A program made the position numbers and the translations under genes. DNA of 64,000 nt from Echinometra lucunter (lineage: Eukaryota; Echinodermata; Echinoidea; Camarodonta; Echinometridae), in the NCBI GenBank assembly GCA_029962745.1, contig CM057165.1:8021523-8085522 (forward strand), written 5' to 3'. Numbering within the stretch: position 1 is the stretch's first letter; the number at the start of each line of letters is the position of its first letter. A model generated the notes under the pieces. That model saw nothing but the letters and a program-made list of their open reading frames with translations. It did no database searches and was not told the DNA's origin. Positions 25,076 through 37,080 of the stretch are shown here, piece after piece.

Positions 25076-25087
25076 TAGTGTAGTAGT
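24402..25087. repeat. TAG/CAG trinucleotide satellite with higher-order structure
   Basis: About 0.7 kb of (TAG)n interrupted by (CAG)n blocks. Two levels of order show. AACAGCGGTAG recurs at 24540, 24715, 24829 and 24934. A larger block, ATTAGAGCAGCAGTAGCAGC followed by pure CAG, recurs at 24620 and 25009, a period of 389 bp. Frames through it give poly-Ser, poly-Val or poly-Leu and are not genes. Confidence 0.92.
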
Positions 25088-25088
25088 A

Positions 25089-25229
25089 CACTGCAAAAAC
25101 GGTGGTGTTAAATTGGTGTTATTAACACCACTGATGTTTACATAGGACAACACCGCCATCAGAGTTGTCCTATAATAAACACCAGTGGTGTTAATTTAAC
25201 ACCAATTTAACAGCACCGTTTTTGCGGTG
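25089..25229. mobile_element. 141-bp foldback MITE inside the TAG satellite
   Basis: Ends read CACTGCAAAAACGGTG and, in reverse complement, CACCGCAAAAACGGTG. The inverted arms extend about 63 bp each around a loop of about 12 bp (ACCGCCATCAGA). TAGTA lies on both sides, which could be a target duplication but is also the host repeat unit. No coding capacity. Confidence 0.9.
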
Positions 25230-25246
25230 TAGTAGTGGTGGTGGTA

Positions 25247-25248
<2 letters not shown>

Positions 25249-25316
<68 letters not shown>

Positions 25317-25400
25317 TGTTGTTGTTGTTGTTGTTGTTGTGTGGTAGGAGGAGGAGGAGGAGGAGGAGGGGAGAGGAGGGGTGGGGGGAGGAAGAGGAGA
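25249..25400. repeat. (TAG)n, (TTG)n and (GGA)n tracts
   Basis: The satellite resumes beyond the MITE as pure TAG, then shifts to TTG and to GGA/GGGGAGG. The sharp shifts in unit are consistent with successive slippage expansions. Confidence 0.9.
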
Positions 25401-26069
25401 ATAATATAATGGTCGGGCAAGTATCAATAGCAATCGGAGCTGTATCTATCACTGTTCCTGCATAAGAAGTAATGATAATAGTGAAAGGACAATAGCAGTG
25501 GCAGAGGAATAATATTCCAGTAGAATTATGAGTATGACATTTGAACAAATATTGGGAGGAACATGAAAGAGAGAGAGAGAGAGATAAAGAGAGAGAGAAA
25601 GCACGGTTGTGAATCCCTGTGTTATCACGCAACAATTATTTACGAATACATTTTTCCAATCACGAGCAGAAATTGAATTCCATTAGAACGGATCGCGAAT
25701 GTTTGTTAATTAATACTGCCATAATCCTACCTTCCATCCGTGCCGAAACAGGATTCGAGGCAATTTGCCGTTCAATAAAACACTGACGTTAGAGAGAAGG
25801 TAGACAGGGGCGGCCATACCCCCCCCCCCCATACGAAAAGCCCCTCCCTACTGCACACACCCCTACCCTAAGCACAAATTCTTCTATTCATTAACCACGC
25901 TTCATAAAGCGTCGAGGATAAGCCTTTTACATTGCCATCATTCCTGTGTGATGTCTAAATATTCTCAGGAAAGTTCGCGTTGGAAAGCTCTAAATTTGAT
26001 ATCCAGCAAGGTCAGTATGTGGGTGATTTAAGGTGAAATATTTTACAGGATAAGTTCAAAACTGTAATC
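25401..26069. other. Noncoding stretch
   Basis: A short (GA)n lies near 25570-25600 and a C run at 25819-25830. No gene recognised. Confidence 0.6.
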
Positions 26070-26330
26070 CTAGATTCATCCTTGATAAAAATAAGAATAA
26101 CGATGATGACGATGATGATAATAATTATAATAATAATGATGATGATAATAATAATAATTTTTACAATAATAACATAATTGTTCTCCCAGGGGGCCCTATA
26201 TATATATTTACCCAGGCTTGATTTTTTGCATTGGCATAAATTGCTTCTATATATTCTGCAGGATGAATGCCATATAGCTGGAGTTGTAATGTTGTAACAG
26301 AGCTGCAATGCTTAAAATAAGAATTTAAGA
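26070..26330 (-). mobile_element. Retroposon 3' fragment with (ATT)n tail
   Basis: On the minus strand, AT-rich sequence leads to GGGCCCCCTGGGAGAACAAT and then an (ATT/ATC)n tail (26100-26160). A GGGAGAACA-type end followed by ATT triplets resembles LINE or SINE 3' tails. No head or ORF is visible, so the family is unknown. Confidence 0.4.
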
Positions 26331-27870
26331 AGAGCTTTTTATCATATTTTGGAATGTGGTCTTGCATGAGGCGTATTCATTGACGGAAAACGTATTTCAG
26401 ACCATCACGAATAATATATTTTGCAAAGGATGTGATAAAATTTATTTACACATGCCAATGTGAATAAACGATTATGATTTTGACCTCTAGCTATCCCAGG
26501 TCTACAGTGGAGCGGGATTCATTCTCGACGAGAAAAATAGTTTTTCATTTTTGTTTTCAATTCAAAAATAATTTCTCATGAATAAAAACAAAAAACAAAA
26601 TATACATGATATATATAAGATAACATAAAAATAACGTTTGATATTATAACAATAATTCATTCATTTATTTTTATTGATATATTTTATGCATTTATCTTCA
26701 TTCAGTTATTATTCTTATTTATGTATCTATCTATTAAGTCATTAATATATTGAAAAATATATATTTTCTAGGGGGATAGAGTCAGAGTCACTTGCTTCTA
26801 AGTAGTAAACGCAGTGGAAGAAAATAATGTATTCATTACTATCTTTCAGTGTGATGGACGAGGAAAGAAGAAATACGGCTGAGAGTGTTCCTCTATTGCT
26901 TCATCCTTTATCGCGGGAATGTAACTGTGAGAGAACAGTGTAGCAGGTCATTTACTCATTCAGTAAACATTCGCCTTTTGAAGACCGAGTTTGCAAGAGA
27001 TTGTTATCATGTTCGAGTACTTGATATAAATTACTCTGAAGTGGCCTTCTACTGAATGATGTCTATTAAGATTCATGGGGGGTAAATTCGGGCGGATGAG
27101 GGATATCTCACCACTTTTGGGGGGAGGGGTGGGGATGGCGTATACAAATACACCCCCACTTTTCAAAGAAGATTTTAATCAATCAGTTGTTGAAATTGTT
27201 TAAAAATCTATTATAAACGACGGTTATAAGAGTAAAATTTATATTCGAAATGATTTAAAAAAAAACAGAGACAGGAGTAACATTGCCCGAGAGTATGTGT
27301 GTGGGTGTGTGTGCGGGTGGGTGAGGATGTGTTATACTGTAATTATATATTTTGTTTACCCCTTTGTTCATTTAGATGATGTTTAAAGTGGGAAGAATGG
27401 GAGGGGAGGGAGGAGCATTCCCATGTTTTGAAAGATCATTCATATTGAATATCATAATTGTTGGGCATGGGGGGGGGGGCGTATGTTTGGGTTTGTTATT
27501 TTATATCATTTTCTTAGGGATTTCATTCCATTATCTTCTTTGCTTATTGTCTCGTTAATACTTTAACATTATGTTAACAACAATATGTTATGAAAACGAA
27601 ACGAATATTTGTATTTGTTGGAATTATTTACAATGATTTTATGTAACGATTTATTTTGGATGAAATCTCTAATAAAAAGTATTTGGAAAAACAAAAAATG
27701 TTTACTCGTGTGAGTTTGCGCGAAAAATTTCAGCCAAAAACATTTCGATCATCCCCTCATTCCTCGAAACGGATTTACGCCGGCGTTAAAATTACATTCT
27801 CTCTCTCTTGTCTGTTTCTGTCTCTTGTTTTATCTCATCTGCAAGAGATCAGTGATGGCGCTACCGTTCT
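26331..27870. other. AT-rich noncoding stretch
   Basis: Holds a TG-rich patch (about 27290-27330) and G runs at 27118-27130 and 27469-27479. No gene or complete mobile element recognised. Confidence 0.6.
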
Positions 27871-27871
27871 T

Positions 27872-28287
27872 TTAACCCATTCCTGACAGGAATTATTTAA
27901 AGCCTAATTTGATCAGCTTTTATTCTTCAAATTGGCAACACCAACATTTTTATTTTGTTGCTACATTTTTCTTATGAAATGTCATGTATCTGAAATGAAT
28001 ATAAATTGACAGAAATTATGATGAGAAGTCAAAAAGTTGCCAATTTGCAGGGGAAAATGGTGAATTTAAACTTTCTATCACATTGCCAATTTAAGGATTT
28101 TAATGCTTATTTTCCTTTAAAAAAATTCAGCATCAAACAACGAATATTGACACAACCAAAATGGGGACAGTATGTGTAGAATTTTTTTCTCTTTCTGCTC
28201 ATGTATTTGGTATGATTTTTAGGGCTTGGCATCAAAAGATATTAGGCCAAACCACAAAATATGGACCCTCTGTCACGAATGGGTTAA
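27872..28287. mobile_element. TTAA-flanked non-autonomous element (piggyBac-like ends)
   Basis: TTAA at 27872-27875 and 28284-28287 bounds a 408-bp segment whose ends read CCCATTCCTGACAG and, inverted, CCCATTCGTGACAG. TTAA duplication plus ends starting CCC fits the piggyBac group, but Kolobok elements also use TTAA. The match continues 5 bp outside the TTAA (TTCTT/AAGAA), which may be chance or mean the true ends lie further out. No ORF. Confidence 0.65.
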
Positions 28288-28597
28288 AAGAAAACTTCAA
28301 CATATAAATGATGAATGACTAAATGTACACGAACATGCGCACTGCTCCTCTCCCATTCATAATTCTTTTTTATTTTATCTCTTTCCTTTCATCTGTCTTG
28401 CATTCATTTCCTATCAAAGAAAGGTAAAGGTCTCCTCCAGTTTTAACCTGTACAGATTTGAATAGATGGCCCTACCCAATTCCCACGTCACCCTAAATTC
28501 GGCAGGAGCTCATCTTGGGTCAGATCTTCTTTTGGGGTAATCTCCATTCTATGCTCTAAATCCCTTATCTTCCTGCTATCCAGTCAAGAACGAGAGA

Positions 28598-28629
28598 AAA
28601 AGAAGGAGAGAGAGGGAGAGAGGGGGATG

Positions 28630-28670
<41 letters not shown>

Positions 28671-28673
28671 GGA

Positions 28674-28706
<33 letters not shown>
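28598..28706. repeat. (GA)n microsatellite
   Basis: Two long AG runs separated by GACGGAAGG. Minus-strand frames give Ser/Leu repeats only. Confidence 0.9.
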
Positions 28707-28708
<2 letters not shown>

Positions 28709-28839
28709 TGTGAATCAGTTTGCTGGCTTTTATATGTTCTAAGATTTTGCTAGCTTCATGATTCACCTTTGCTCCAGGATAAACCTTGCTATCCTTGAAG
28801 GTTGTGAGGCTATGTGTGCATTAATAAAGCAAGTGCATC

Positions 28840-28960
28840 CAAGAACATAAATAAAAATAATAATAACAAAATTTTATTTACCCTGGGTAGCCACATCAGT
28901 GTTATAACTGTTGTTCCAACGGGACCTACTATTCTTTTCATCCCAACAATCCAAAGTCAT
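28840..28960 (-). mobile_element. Retroposon 3' tail fragment
   Basis: On the minus strand GGTCCCGTTGGAACAAC and TGATGTGGCTACCCAGG precede GTAAATAAAATTTTG and an AT-rich ATT-like tail. A related ACCACATCAGTGT piece occurs on plus at about 24300. Likely a SINE/LINE 3' end; family not identified. Confidence 0.4.
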
Positions 28961-31900
28961 ATGACACACAAAAAGGGAGTTCATGTCATGTCATAATGTT
29001 GACGCCGTAATTTACAACCGGAAGACTTTTCTTTGTATCGATTTACTGAATGCATGAAATTTGGTAAAATTATGATTGACATCTGCGGTCTGCAATTCAA
29101 TTTGCCGACGACAAGGAAACGGGCAAAGAAGTTGATATTCTGAAAATCAGATTGCAATATTAACATGATTAAGTAGAAGGTAATGATATTAATAAAATTA
29201 ATTTTGCTTGGGAATATCATACTGACATACCTGAACGTACATGAACTATATTTCTAAATAACTAACTGGATAATCTTCATTTGTATATTCATGTCAGTAG
29301 AAAGAACTGTAGAGACAACTGTAGAGACAACATCAACTATATTTCATTTTGCAGGGGGGGGGGGAGGGGATCATCATTCTAAAGTGTGGACAATTTAGTA
29401 CGTCGAGCATTTCGGTGAAACCTTCCATTCTCCACGGTAATTCTTGGTACATCGCTATAATTCCAGTACCGCAGGAGAGTGAAGTTACCCTTAAAAATGC
29501 AAATGACGCACCTTTTACAGACACGAAACTTAACGATACCCATTAACTACAAAAAGACCTCTCTTGCTAACTACAGAGGGAAACACCGACGCGCTTCCTA
29601 AGCGGCGTCCAAGATCCATTTGACACAGGAAATGCTGACGGATGGGAGCGTTCCTTCACAATAACTCATAACACCGGTGGAACTCCTGGTTTCATGTAAG
29701 ACCGGGAGCTTATAGCAATTGTGCAAAGTCCTGGAGGTGGATTTGTTACCCGTCAGCATTGATCAAGATGGTCGAAGATGGCTATAGATAGTGAAGGACC
29801 TAATCCCTGATGCTCATGCATGATGCATGGTTGTATTCCCAATATTGTTGCCCTGGTTACGCTCTATATGACTCTTCTTTCCGTACGGTTGCTTTACCTC
29901 ATGGCCAGCTAGTTCCCTAAGCAACAGCTACGCTGTTTCAAGATTTACCAAAATGTTGTCATGACTCTGCACCCATAACGGACAAAAAAGAAACCTTATT
30001 TGTTTAAAATGCAGTTATTTCTATTCCACATAACCGATGATATGAACATCATCCATCGCTAAGCCTTCCGCCACGTTTCCATGCTTTAGATGATTACATA
30101 ATTACATCTATACTTGGTCCTGTTTTGTATTTGTTTTGCTTTCTTAGATTTTTGTTATCGTTATGTGGGGTTACTATGTTGGAGGGAAAGGGCCAGGGGA
30201 GGATTCACTATGGGGGTTAAAGGGAGTTTCCCCAAGTATTCTAGGGCTGATTTTATAGTTCAATGGTTCGGTGGTTCAATGGTTTATCTTTCATTTCCAA
30301 CAAATTATAACAAATTTTGAAAGAAATAAAAAATACACAAATATACATAAAATGTTGTACAATTACATAACACACTCATGCGATTTTACTCTGATGAGTG
30401 CATGTCGAAAAGCTTCAGTGTGTCCGTGTTCATGATTTTCTGATAATACATTTACATGATTTGAATTATGAAATAAAGTAAATCTACAAAATAATGTGCA
30501 GTATAGGCTGATATTTAAAGTAGGCTTTTGGAAATGAAGGGATCCACTAAAAAGGCCGCTCACTCAACATTCCCCCATCGAATTTCGGTCCCAGACTGCC
30601 CCTTGGACAAAGATCTCTAGAAAGAAGACCAACATCCTCTGTAACTCCCGCTCAATATCAGTTTCTTGTCTTCTGTTCGATTGGGATAAAAGTCAATTAC
30701 TGCAATCGATTCATGCCTATCAGGCTGCTTCCTCGGAACTCTGAAGGGTTTTATGATGACACGACACCAAAAAACAGGAAGATAACCTTTAGCTACACCC
30801 TCGGTAGAGTACATCCAGTATTTGTAAGGACGAACAAAGCTCTAGAAATGTGAGCTTGTATCGTGTTTTTCTCTTCCACTGTCATTTTGTTTCCAATTAC
30901 CTTACCCATGTGAAAATCCCAAATTCATTGCTCAAATGTGAATACCCATTATATAATTAAAATACGTTTAAAAAAAAAAGAAGTGAAAATACACGGTAAT
31001 GAAAAAAAAAGGCATTTGCCTATTCGTTCGATATTCGAGCATTAATTTTTACTGAGCCATTTACTACCATGAAATTTAGCTATTTATCAAATAGGTAATA
31101 TAATATAACTTCTAGTCGCGACCCATTTATATTTATCTTCAATAACAGATCTGGAATGTCGTATTAACATTACTTGCAATTAAAAAGCAATGATAAAATA
31201 GACATCACTTTTTGACAGTAAATTAAATGAGTGTTAGTTGTCATTATATTACTTGTTTGGAATGAACTTGTCTTACATCATGCTTTACATAGACATGTTA
31301 TGTATAATACACATGAGACACTCTTGGTTTTCATCCCCATGCACGACCCACCCACACCCTCACACACAATCACCCCACGTCTTGGCCATATTTTCTAAAT
31401 ATCATAAGAGCCATCTCTGGTGGTCGCAAAAAAATGCCACGGAATTCTCATTCTCAAACAATCGCGAAAAATTCCTCATCTTGATTTCCCGAAATAGCTG
31501 AAAAATGGAGGATGCGTTCAATAAGCGATCCTCCAGGCATTTGTGGCACACAATAGGAACGCGTGCGGCTGAATGGAGAGGGCCAATTTTCTCCCTGACT
31601 TGAAGCAGATGCCAGGGGATGGTCTGCAACGATACCTTTTATGGGACCTGACACAACCCTGGTCTGTTTACATCTTTCGATTTCTATCAGAAATTCGTAT
31701 CGAACGAGGACGAGGTGCAGTATTTGCAAGCGGCTCGAGGTGCCAGGTATTCATGCACGTACATCTTTGCAGACAAAAACCGAACGATTAGTATCTAGCA
31801 TTACATCATATTGAGATATCGTTAAAAGTACCTACCGATACATTTACATTGTATGATAATACAGTATTCGACGAAAGTAATTTCATCATTTAGCAGAAAG

Positions 31901-33316
31901 TTAGCCAATGGAGTCATAAGGATTGTTGCCAGTAATTTTAGCAATCATATTTTATATTTTATTGTTGAAATAAATACCTTTCGCCATTACGTACATGATA
32001 GAAAATCTCATCACCACTGCTGGAGGGTTTGCTTTTAACTAGCACTTTTTTTTCGAAGTTATATTGGAATTTTAAATTCTTTGTAAAAGGTGTACTCACT
32101 TTTGTTGGATACTGTATCTGTTTCTTGTCCTGCGAAAGAGTTCTTTATGCTTACTTTTCAGAATTATTGCTTCCCTAACAAATTTTTAATCCATGCACAC
32201 AAAGACCCATGTCAAACGTTCACTGTAATTTTCTGATTGATCCTATATATGTACGAACCTGACAAATATCTATCATCACTAACAGCCAAGTTGAATATCC
32301 GGAACTAGCGTATTTTTTAATTTTATTTTTATTTTTATTTTTTGTGGATCGGTGTTTCGAGTAATTACACACGATGGATGATTTCACAAACTTTTTAAGG
32401 AGGGTTGGATTGCCCTTTAACCTTTCAACCATAGAATACCAGCAGGACTAAAGGAAAGTTTGAGGGTTGAATTTATATTCACTAAATTTTAGTTTCCGCC
32501 CATTCAACACCGTTAAGTAAAAGGTAGGTTTTGTATTATATCTGGATGCTATAATATTTATTCAAAAAATCGAATTATATTGGAAGCCACAGAAACTTTG
32601 TCGACAGGAGGAATGCTTAACATCGCACATATAAGTTGATCAAGATTGTACGAATGTCTGCGACTACATGTATAATGGAAGTAATCTCGTGTTCCGGTGA
32701 TCCTATTTTGGAAGAAACAGTCTAAAGGTTAGTCCGAACGGGTAATTATGCATTCCTCCCAGTAATGATTGATGTAAGCGTGGTGTTCGTTCCTTGCACA
32801 ATCATTGAAATAAAGCAGATTGATTGGATCTCAACAAGACTACGTATAACCTACGCGGTGATGTAACTGGTTCACTCCAGTTTTTTTATATATGAAATTG
32901 GAACGAAGGTCAAGAATCAGCCTACTGTAAAAATACAGACGATTGTATAAGGATGGATAGAGTAAAGGAGAGGAGAGGGGATGAGCAGGAGAAGAAGGAG
33001 GAAGGGGGGGGGGGCGCGCTAGATGTTGTGCCCTTAGGCAGAACCGTCACCGCCTCAGCAGCGCGCGCTAAGAAAGGTTTCAATAAAACAATCTAGGAGG
33101 GAGTTATTGCCTCAGGAGTAGGTAAATTGACAACTGATATTGATGTGTATGCGTCTGTAAGAGCATTTGGCATTGCCATATCATGCATGGATCAGTGTTC
33201 ACATGAAAGGTTTTGAAATAATCCTATGCTTAAGGACATCGGAGTAGGACTGCAGTGTGCTTGACTATTTAGGAAGAAAATCTTAATCAGTCTGTTCTGC
33301 GCGTATCAGTATATAT
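28961..33316. other. Long AT-rich stretch without recognised genes
   Basis: About 4.4 kb with no frame above ~90 residues and no domain. Landmarks: G9 near 29355, a slightly GC-richer patch at 31560-31760 whose frame (31573-31791) has no recognisable motif, and G-rich AGGAG/G10 at 32965-33016. Distal intergenic DNA or unidentified UTR/intron. Confidence 0.6.
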
Positions 33317-33523
33317 ATGCGAAAGGAAATGAGAGAATAAATTAGCTTGGTTAAATCAAAGATCCCCGGAGCTGTCCTCTCCTTTGTGAAACTTTTTCAA
33401 AGGATGAAAAATGTCTCCGCCGAGAATCGAACCCTGGTCCTTGGCTTTGAACGCATTGCCTTAACCACTGGGGAACTTTGATTTGAGCTATGCTACTATA
33501 ATACTCTCATTTCCTTTCGCATG
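33317..33523 (-). mobile_element. Inverted-repeat element containing a tRNA-like sequence
   Basis: Ends read ATGCGAAAGGAAATGAGAG on both sides, and the arms continue with gaps to about 45 bp (AAATCAAAG, TCCCC). Inside, on minus, lies a tRNA-like stretch (about 33410-33472). CAGTGGTTAAGGCAATGCG fits the class of an A-box (TGGTTAAGG), and GGTTCGATTCT is a near-consensus B-box. The T-arm stem is poorly paired, so it is not a working tRNA gene. Either a MITE captured a tRNA/SINE head, or inverted flanks grew around one. Confidence 0.6.
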
Positions 33524-33835
33524 TAATTATTTCCATGAAAATTGCCAAAGCTGTTGTATATATTATATTTCCTATAAATATAGGTACCATGGGTGCATCT
33601 TTCCTAAAACAGAATTACAGAGGTAGTTTTTTTGTAAGAACATGGCGATATAAGGTGAACGATGCAAAGGTCACACATTAACTTCTAAAAAAGTCCTTTG
33701 TTTCACGATTTAGAGAGTTCATGTGTAGTATATAAAGATTTTTTTTAAATTACCGATTTAGGTGTAAAAATATACTGTTGAAGAGAAGAGAAATGTGGGC
33801 TTTATACATAGTTGGATATCATGTATAGGCGATCA

Positions 33836-34317
33836 TTAACTCTTACAGTGCCGATGTCACGTTTATGTGACAAAGGGACTTTTCAAATTGACAATTAATC
33901 CACTTAAAAAGAAGTATATGGTGATGAAAATATGTCAAAGTTTAGAGGATGAATATATATTCAAATATCTATCAGCCGCTATATGCTACCATAGGATTTT
34001 AAAAAGAAAACTGCAGATTTTGGAAAGGATCCATTTTCACTTTAGCATAAAACAATAGCAAACAAAATGATAAACGAAAACGTAAAGGCCAAGAGGGGAG
34101 CTCAGTGCTGTTTCACAATAGTTTTTATGCATGACATTGAATTGATAGGAATACTTGGTTTCATTTGAAAGGGTAATAAATTTTCTACAACTTTTGTGTA
34201 GTGAATATTTGTATAGGAGTTACTGTTGAAGATTTGCAGGCATTTGAAAAGTAAGCATTGTTCCTGATTTGGTAGGATCTTGGAACAAGCAAAACCCCTT
34301 GGCACCGTAAGAGTTAA
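33836..34317. mobile_element. TTAA-flanked non-autonomous element
   Basis: TTAA at 33836-33839 and 34314-34317 bounds a segment with ends CTCTTACAGTGCC and, inverted, CTCTTACGGTGCC. The interior has no transposase; the small frames are AT-rich and unrecognised. A TTAA-duplicating group is likely; the ends do not start with the CCY of typical piggyBac. Confidence 0.65.
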
Positions 34318-35366
34318 AGCAGGTTTGAATGTGCGTACCTGTCAGTTCATGACCCTATACATTACCGTGATATTAACTTTAAAAACCCCCACTACATGTG
34401 CCTTATACTCGATGTTAAAAGAAACCATATGATAGTTTGATCATTAAAATCAAAAGCCGTAACTCGCATCAGCCCAAATTTTCCAGATTTTAAAGTTTAA
34501 GGGTGTCAAATTTGTTTGGACTACGTATTGTGAATTTTGCTTCATTAACATTCGTGTAATAATGCGCTGAATATTCAATTAGATTTTTCACTTTTTGAAA
34601 AAATTGAGGTTACAAACTGTGTGTGGCAGTAATGAATTCACAACCCGCACTTTGCAATTTTGCATTGCAACTGATCGAAGCTCCCTATCACCTCTTTCAA
34701 CCCAGAGTCATGAACCATTCATGACACTAGAGAGCAAAAGGTTGGCAGAAATGGCAGCTGCAATGTACAGTGGTATTGTTGCGTTCTGAATTAATTACTT
34801 ACACACACAGATTCGGGGGAAGAAGTAGAAATCTTAATAGATATTCAGAGCTTTATTTTAAGAACAATAATGAAAGGAATTTCACAAAACCTATTCCAAA
34901 TAAATGTGACATCCTTCAACTTTAAAATGTGAAAAACTCAGAATAATGCGAGTTCTTGCTTTTCGAATTATCAGTGATCAAAAGTGTCAATTTTGTAAAC
35001 ACCTAGTAATTTGCCATCCTTCAGCTTTATTTTGTGAAAACCACAGTCTTTAAATAGTTTTAACTTTTGAGTGATTAAAGATCAAAGGTGACAATTTTTA
35101 AACACCTCGGACAAGCAACCGTTATTCCGCATGTGAGTAAATCAAACCCTCTGTTGGAATTTTCACAGATCAAATCCATTAGATGACAACACAGGGAATT
35201 GAAAGTATCATCCTTTCTGAGAATCACAAAACACGTAATAAAATCCAGCATTGCATTACTGTGCAAACATTTCCTTTCAATGTAGATGCATTGTCTAGAC
35301 CACTTGTCACCGTGTTACATACATGGCTATAGAGAGAAGGAGACAGAGATATGGTCAGAAAGAGCA
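34318..35366. other. AT-rich noncoding stretch
   Basis: Nothing recognised. Confidence 0.6.
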
Positions 35367-35502
35367 GGGACCCGTTTCTCGAAACCGTTTTAACTCCCAA
35401 GTTCGTCGTAATCCCACTGAAACGCGTGTTAATTCTACAACACGTGTGTCCAAGGGTTGTCCCAGGAATTGCGACTTTTGACGGTTTCGAGAAATAGGCC
35501 CC
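35367..35502. mobile_element. ~136-bp MITE
   Basis: Left end GGGACCCGTTTCTCGAAACC and right end (inverted) GGGGCCTATTTCTCGAAACC share TTTCTCGAAACCGT. A central palindromic patch, ACGCGTGTT...AACACGTGTG, lies at about 35421-35448. Target duplication unclear. No ORF. Confidence 0.7.
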
Positions 35503-36715
35503 AGGTTTTGTTTTGAGTGATATGTAGGCCGGTGTTTGTGAGTGCGTGAGAGAAAGAGAGAGAAAGAAAGAGAAGAAAAAAGAAGGGGAAAAACCCCTTA
35601 CATGGCCGTTTCTTGATAGTGCAGTGTGCAGTGTAGTACAATTGAAATAGATGTGAAGGAAGTTTACAAACGAAGCCTAAAAGGGTAACTTCATTTTTCT
35701 AGTTCGTGCTACCGTATGGAAATTCTAAAACGTAAATTTAAGGATCATAACACTAATTTTCATTAAGACAATCATTCGTGTCAAAGACGATATATGCAGG
35801 CAAAATTAGTCTTGATTTCTCTTACCTTTAAAATGACCATGATGACTCATGATTTCTGAAATTTTATTTGATGCGATTTCATTTTCAAGTATATACATGC
35901 TTATAGTATGAGAACATGACTATCAGTGAAAGCAAATATAAATCTTAACAATATGGGGTATTAATTATATCAAATGTAAGCTTTAAAGATTCTAGCCTTA
36001 ATGTCAAGAAAAGGCTTGCTATGTTGCAACTATCAATGTGACCAATGTTAGGAACGATTCCGCTTTGTAAGTCATGAAAGGCAGTGAATTAATCATTCAT
36101 GTTTGTAATGAATCATTATCATTAAAGCTATTAATACTAGGCTACTAGCAATCGATCCACATCATGCATATTGGCGACGTCTATACTCATTGTCGCCTGA
36201 CTTATGGTTTCATCTTGGGATTCTGACATTTCATTAGCTTGCTCGCCTTCTTCAAGTCCTTTTAACAAGTCTTAAATCATTTATGCAGATTCATTATCAA
36301 GTCTAGAGTACATTTCTTTATTTGAAATTTATGTTAATACCTCGGCAGTGTTATGGTGTAAGAATAATTCAAACGTGTTTATTTATTTATTTATATCTAT
36401 TTGTCTTATCATATTATACTGCAGAGTTGGCCTGTTCAGTTATGTAAAACTGCTTTCCAAAGGCGCACTGCAGTTTAACAATTATCATTCTACGCGAAAA
36501 ACAAAAACAAAACAAAAAACCCAACAACAAACAAACAAAACATAACACTTAGGTAACATTGTAAAGCATAAAATGGACAGTGGATTAATGGTACTGTAAA
36601 ATGTAGATACATGTATAGCACTGTTTTAATTCCACTGAAGTAAGTTGTAAGGCTTTACACATTTAAAAAAAAAAACTATAGAGGGAAAGTAAAAGAAAGG
36701 AAAAGTAAAGGAAAG
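35503..36715. other. AT-rich noncoding stretch
   Basis: A GA-rich patch lies at 35545-35600. No gene recognised. Confidence 0.6.
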
Positions 36716-36798
36716 TTACCCATTAACTACCAGCGCCGGGTGGTCACGATACAGTATTAATTCTATGGAAATTTGACGCTTCAGTGGTCAGTGGGTAA
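36716..36798. mobile_element. Short ~83-bp dispersed repeat, member 1
   Basis: Ends TTACCCATTAACTACCA and (inverted) TTACCCACTGACCACTG form imperfect inverted repeats. The interior has CGCCGGGTGGTCA and TTCTATGGAAATTTG. It aligns in order with 43064-43146, so it is a dispersed family and not a chance palindrome. Confidence 0.6.
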
Positions 36799-36885
36799 AA
36801 CATTTCTCATTAATAGTATAGATTTGACAATCATCTGAAATGTTTTAGTTTTGTTTTAGGTTTTCAAAGGAATATTTTTTGGGGG

Positions 36886-37075
36886 GTTCTCATGAAAATA
36901 TACTCTACAACAGCGATAATATTCCCAGTTATGACATAAGACTTTCACTTTCTTTCATGACGATATTTTTTTTCAACATTTGGTTCTCATGAAAATATAC
37001 TACAACCATGACAACAGCGATAATATTCCCAGTTATGACATAAGACTTTCACGTTTTTTCATGACGATATTTTTG
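36886..37075. repeat. Two-copy tandem duplication, ~97 bp
   Basis: GTTCTCATGAAAATATACT begins at 36886 and again at 36983. Both copies then share CAGCGATAATATTCCC and ATGACATAAGACTTTCAC. Near identity implies a young event. Confidence 0.9.
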
Positions 37076-37080
37076 TTAAC

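Noticed and set aside
24372..25091. Long frames of poly-Ser, poly-Val, poly-Leu over the TAG/CAG tract
   Set aside because: They exist only because a trinucleotide repeat has no stop in some frames; no start context, splice sites or unique sequence.
31573..31791. Frame in slightly GC-richer DNA
   Set aside because: No motif recognised and overlapping minus frames are equally open.
33405..33475. Functional tRNA gene on minus
   Set aside because: A- and B-box elements are present, but the T-arm and acceptor do not pair well, and the sequence is enclosed in inverted repeats.
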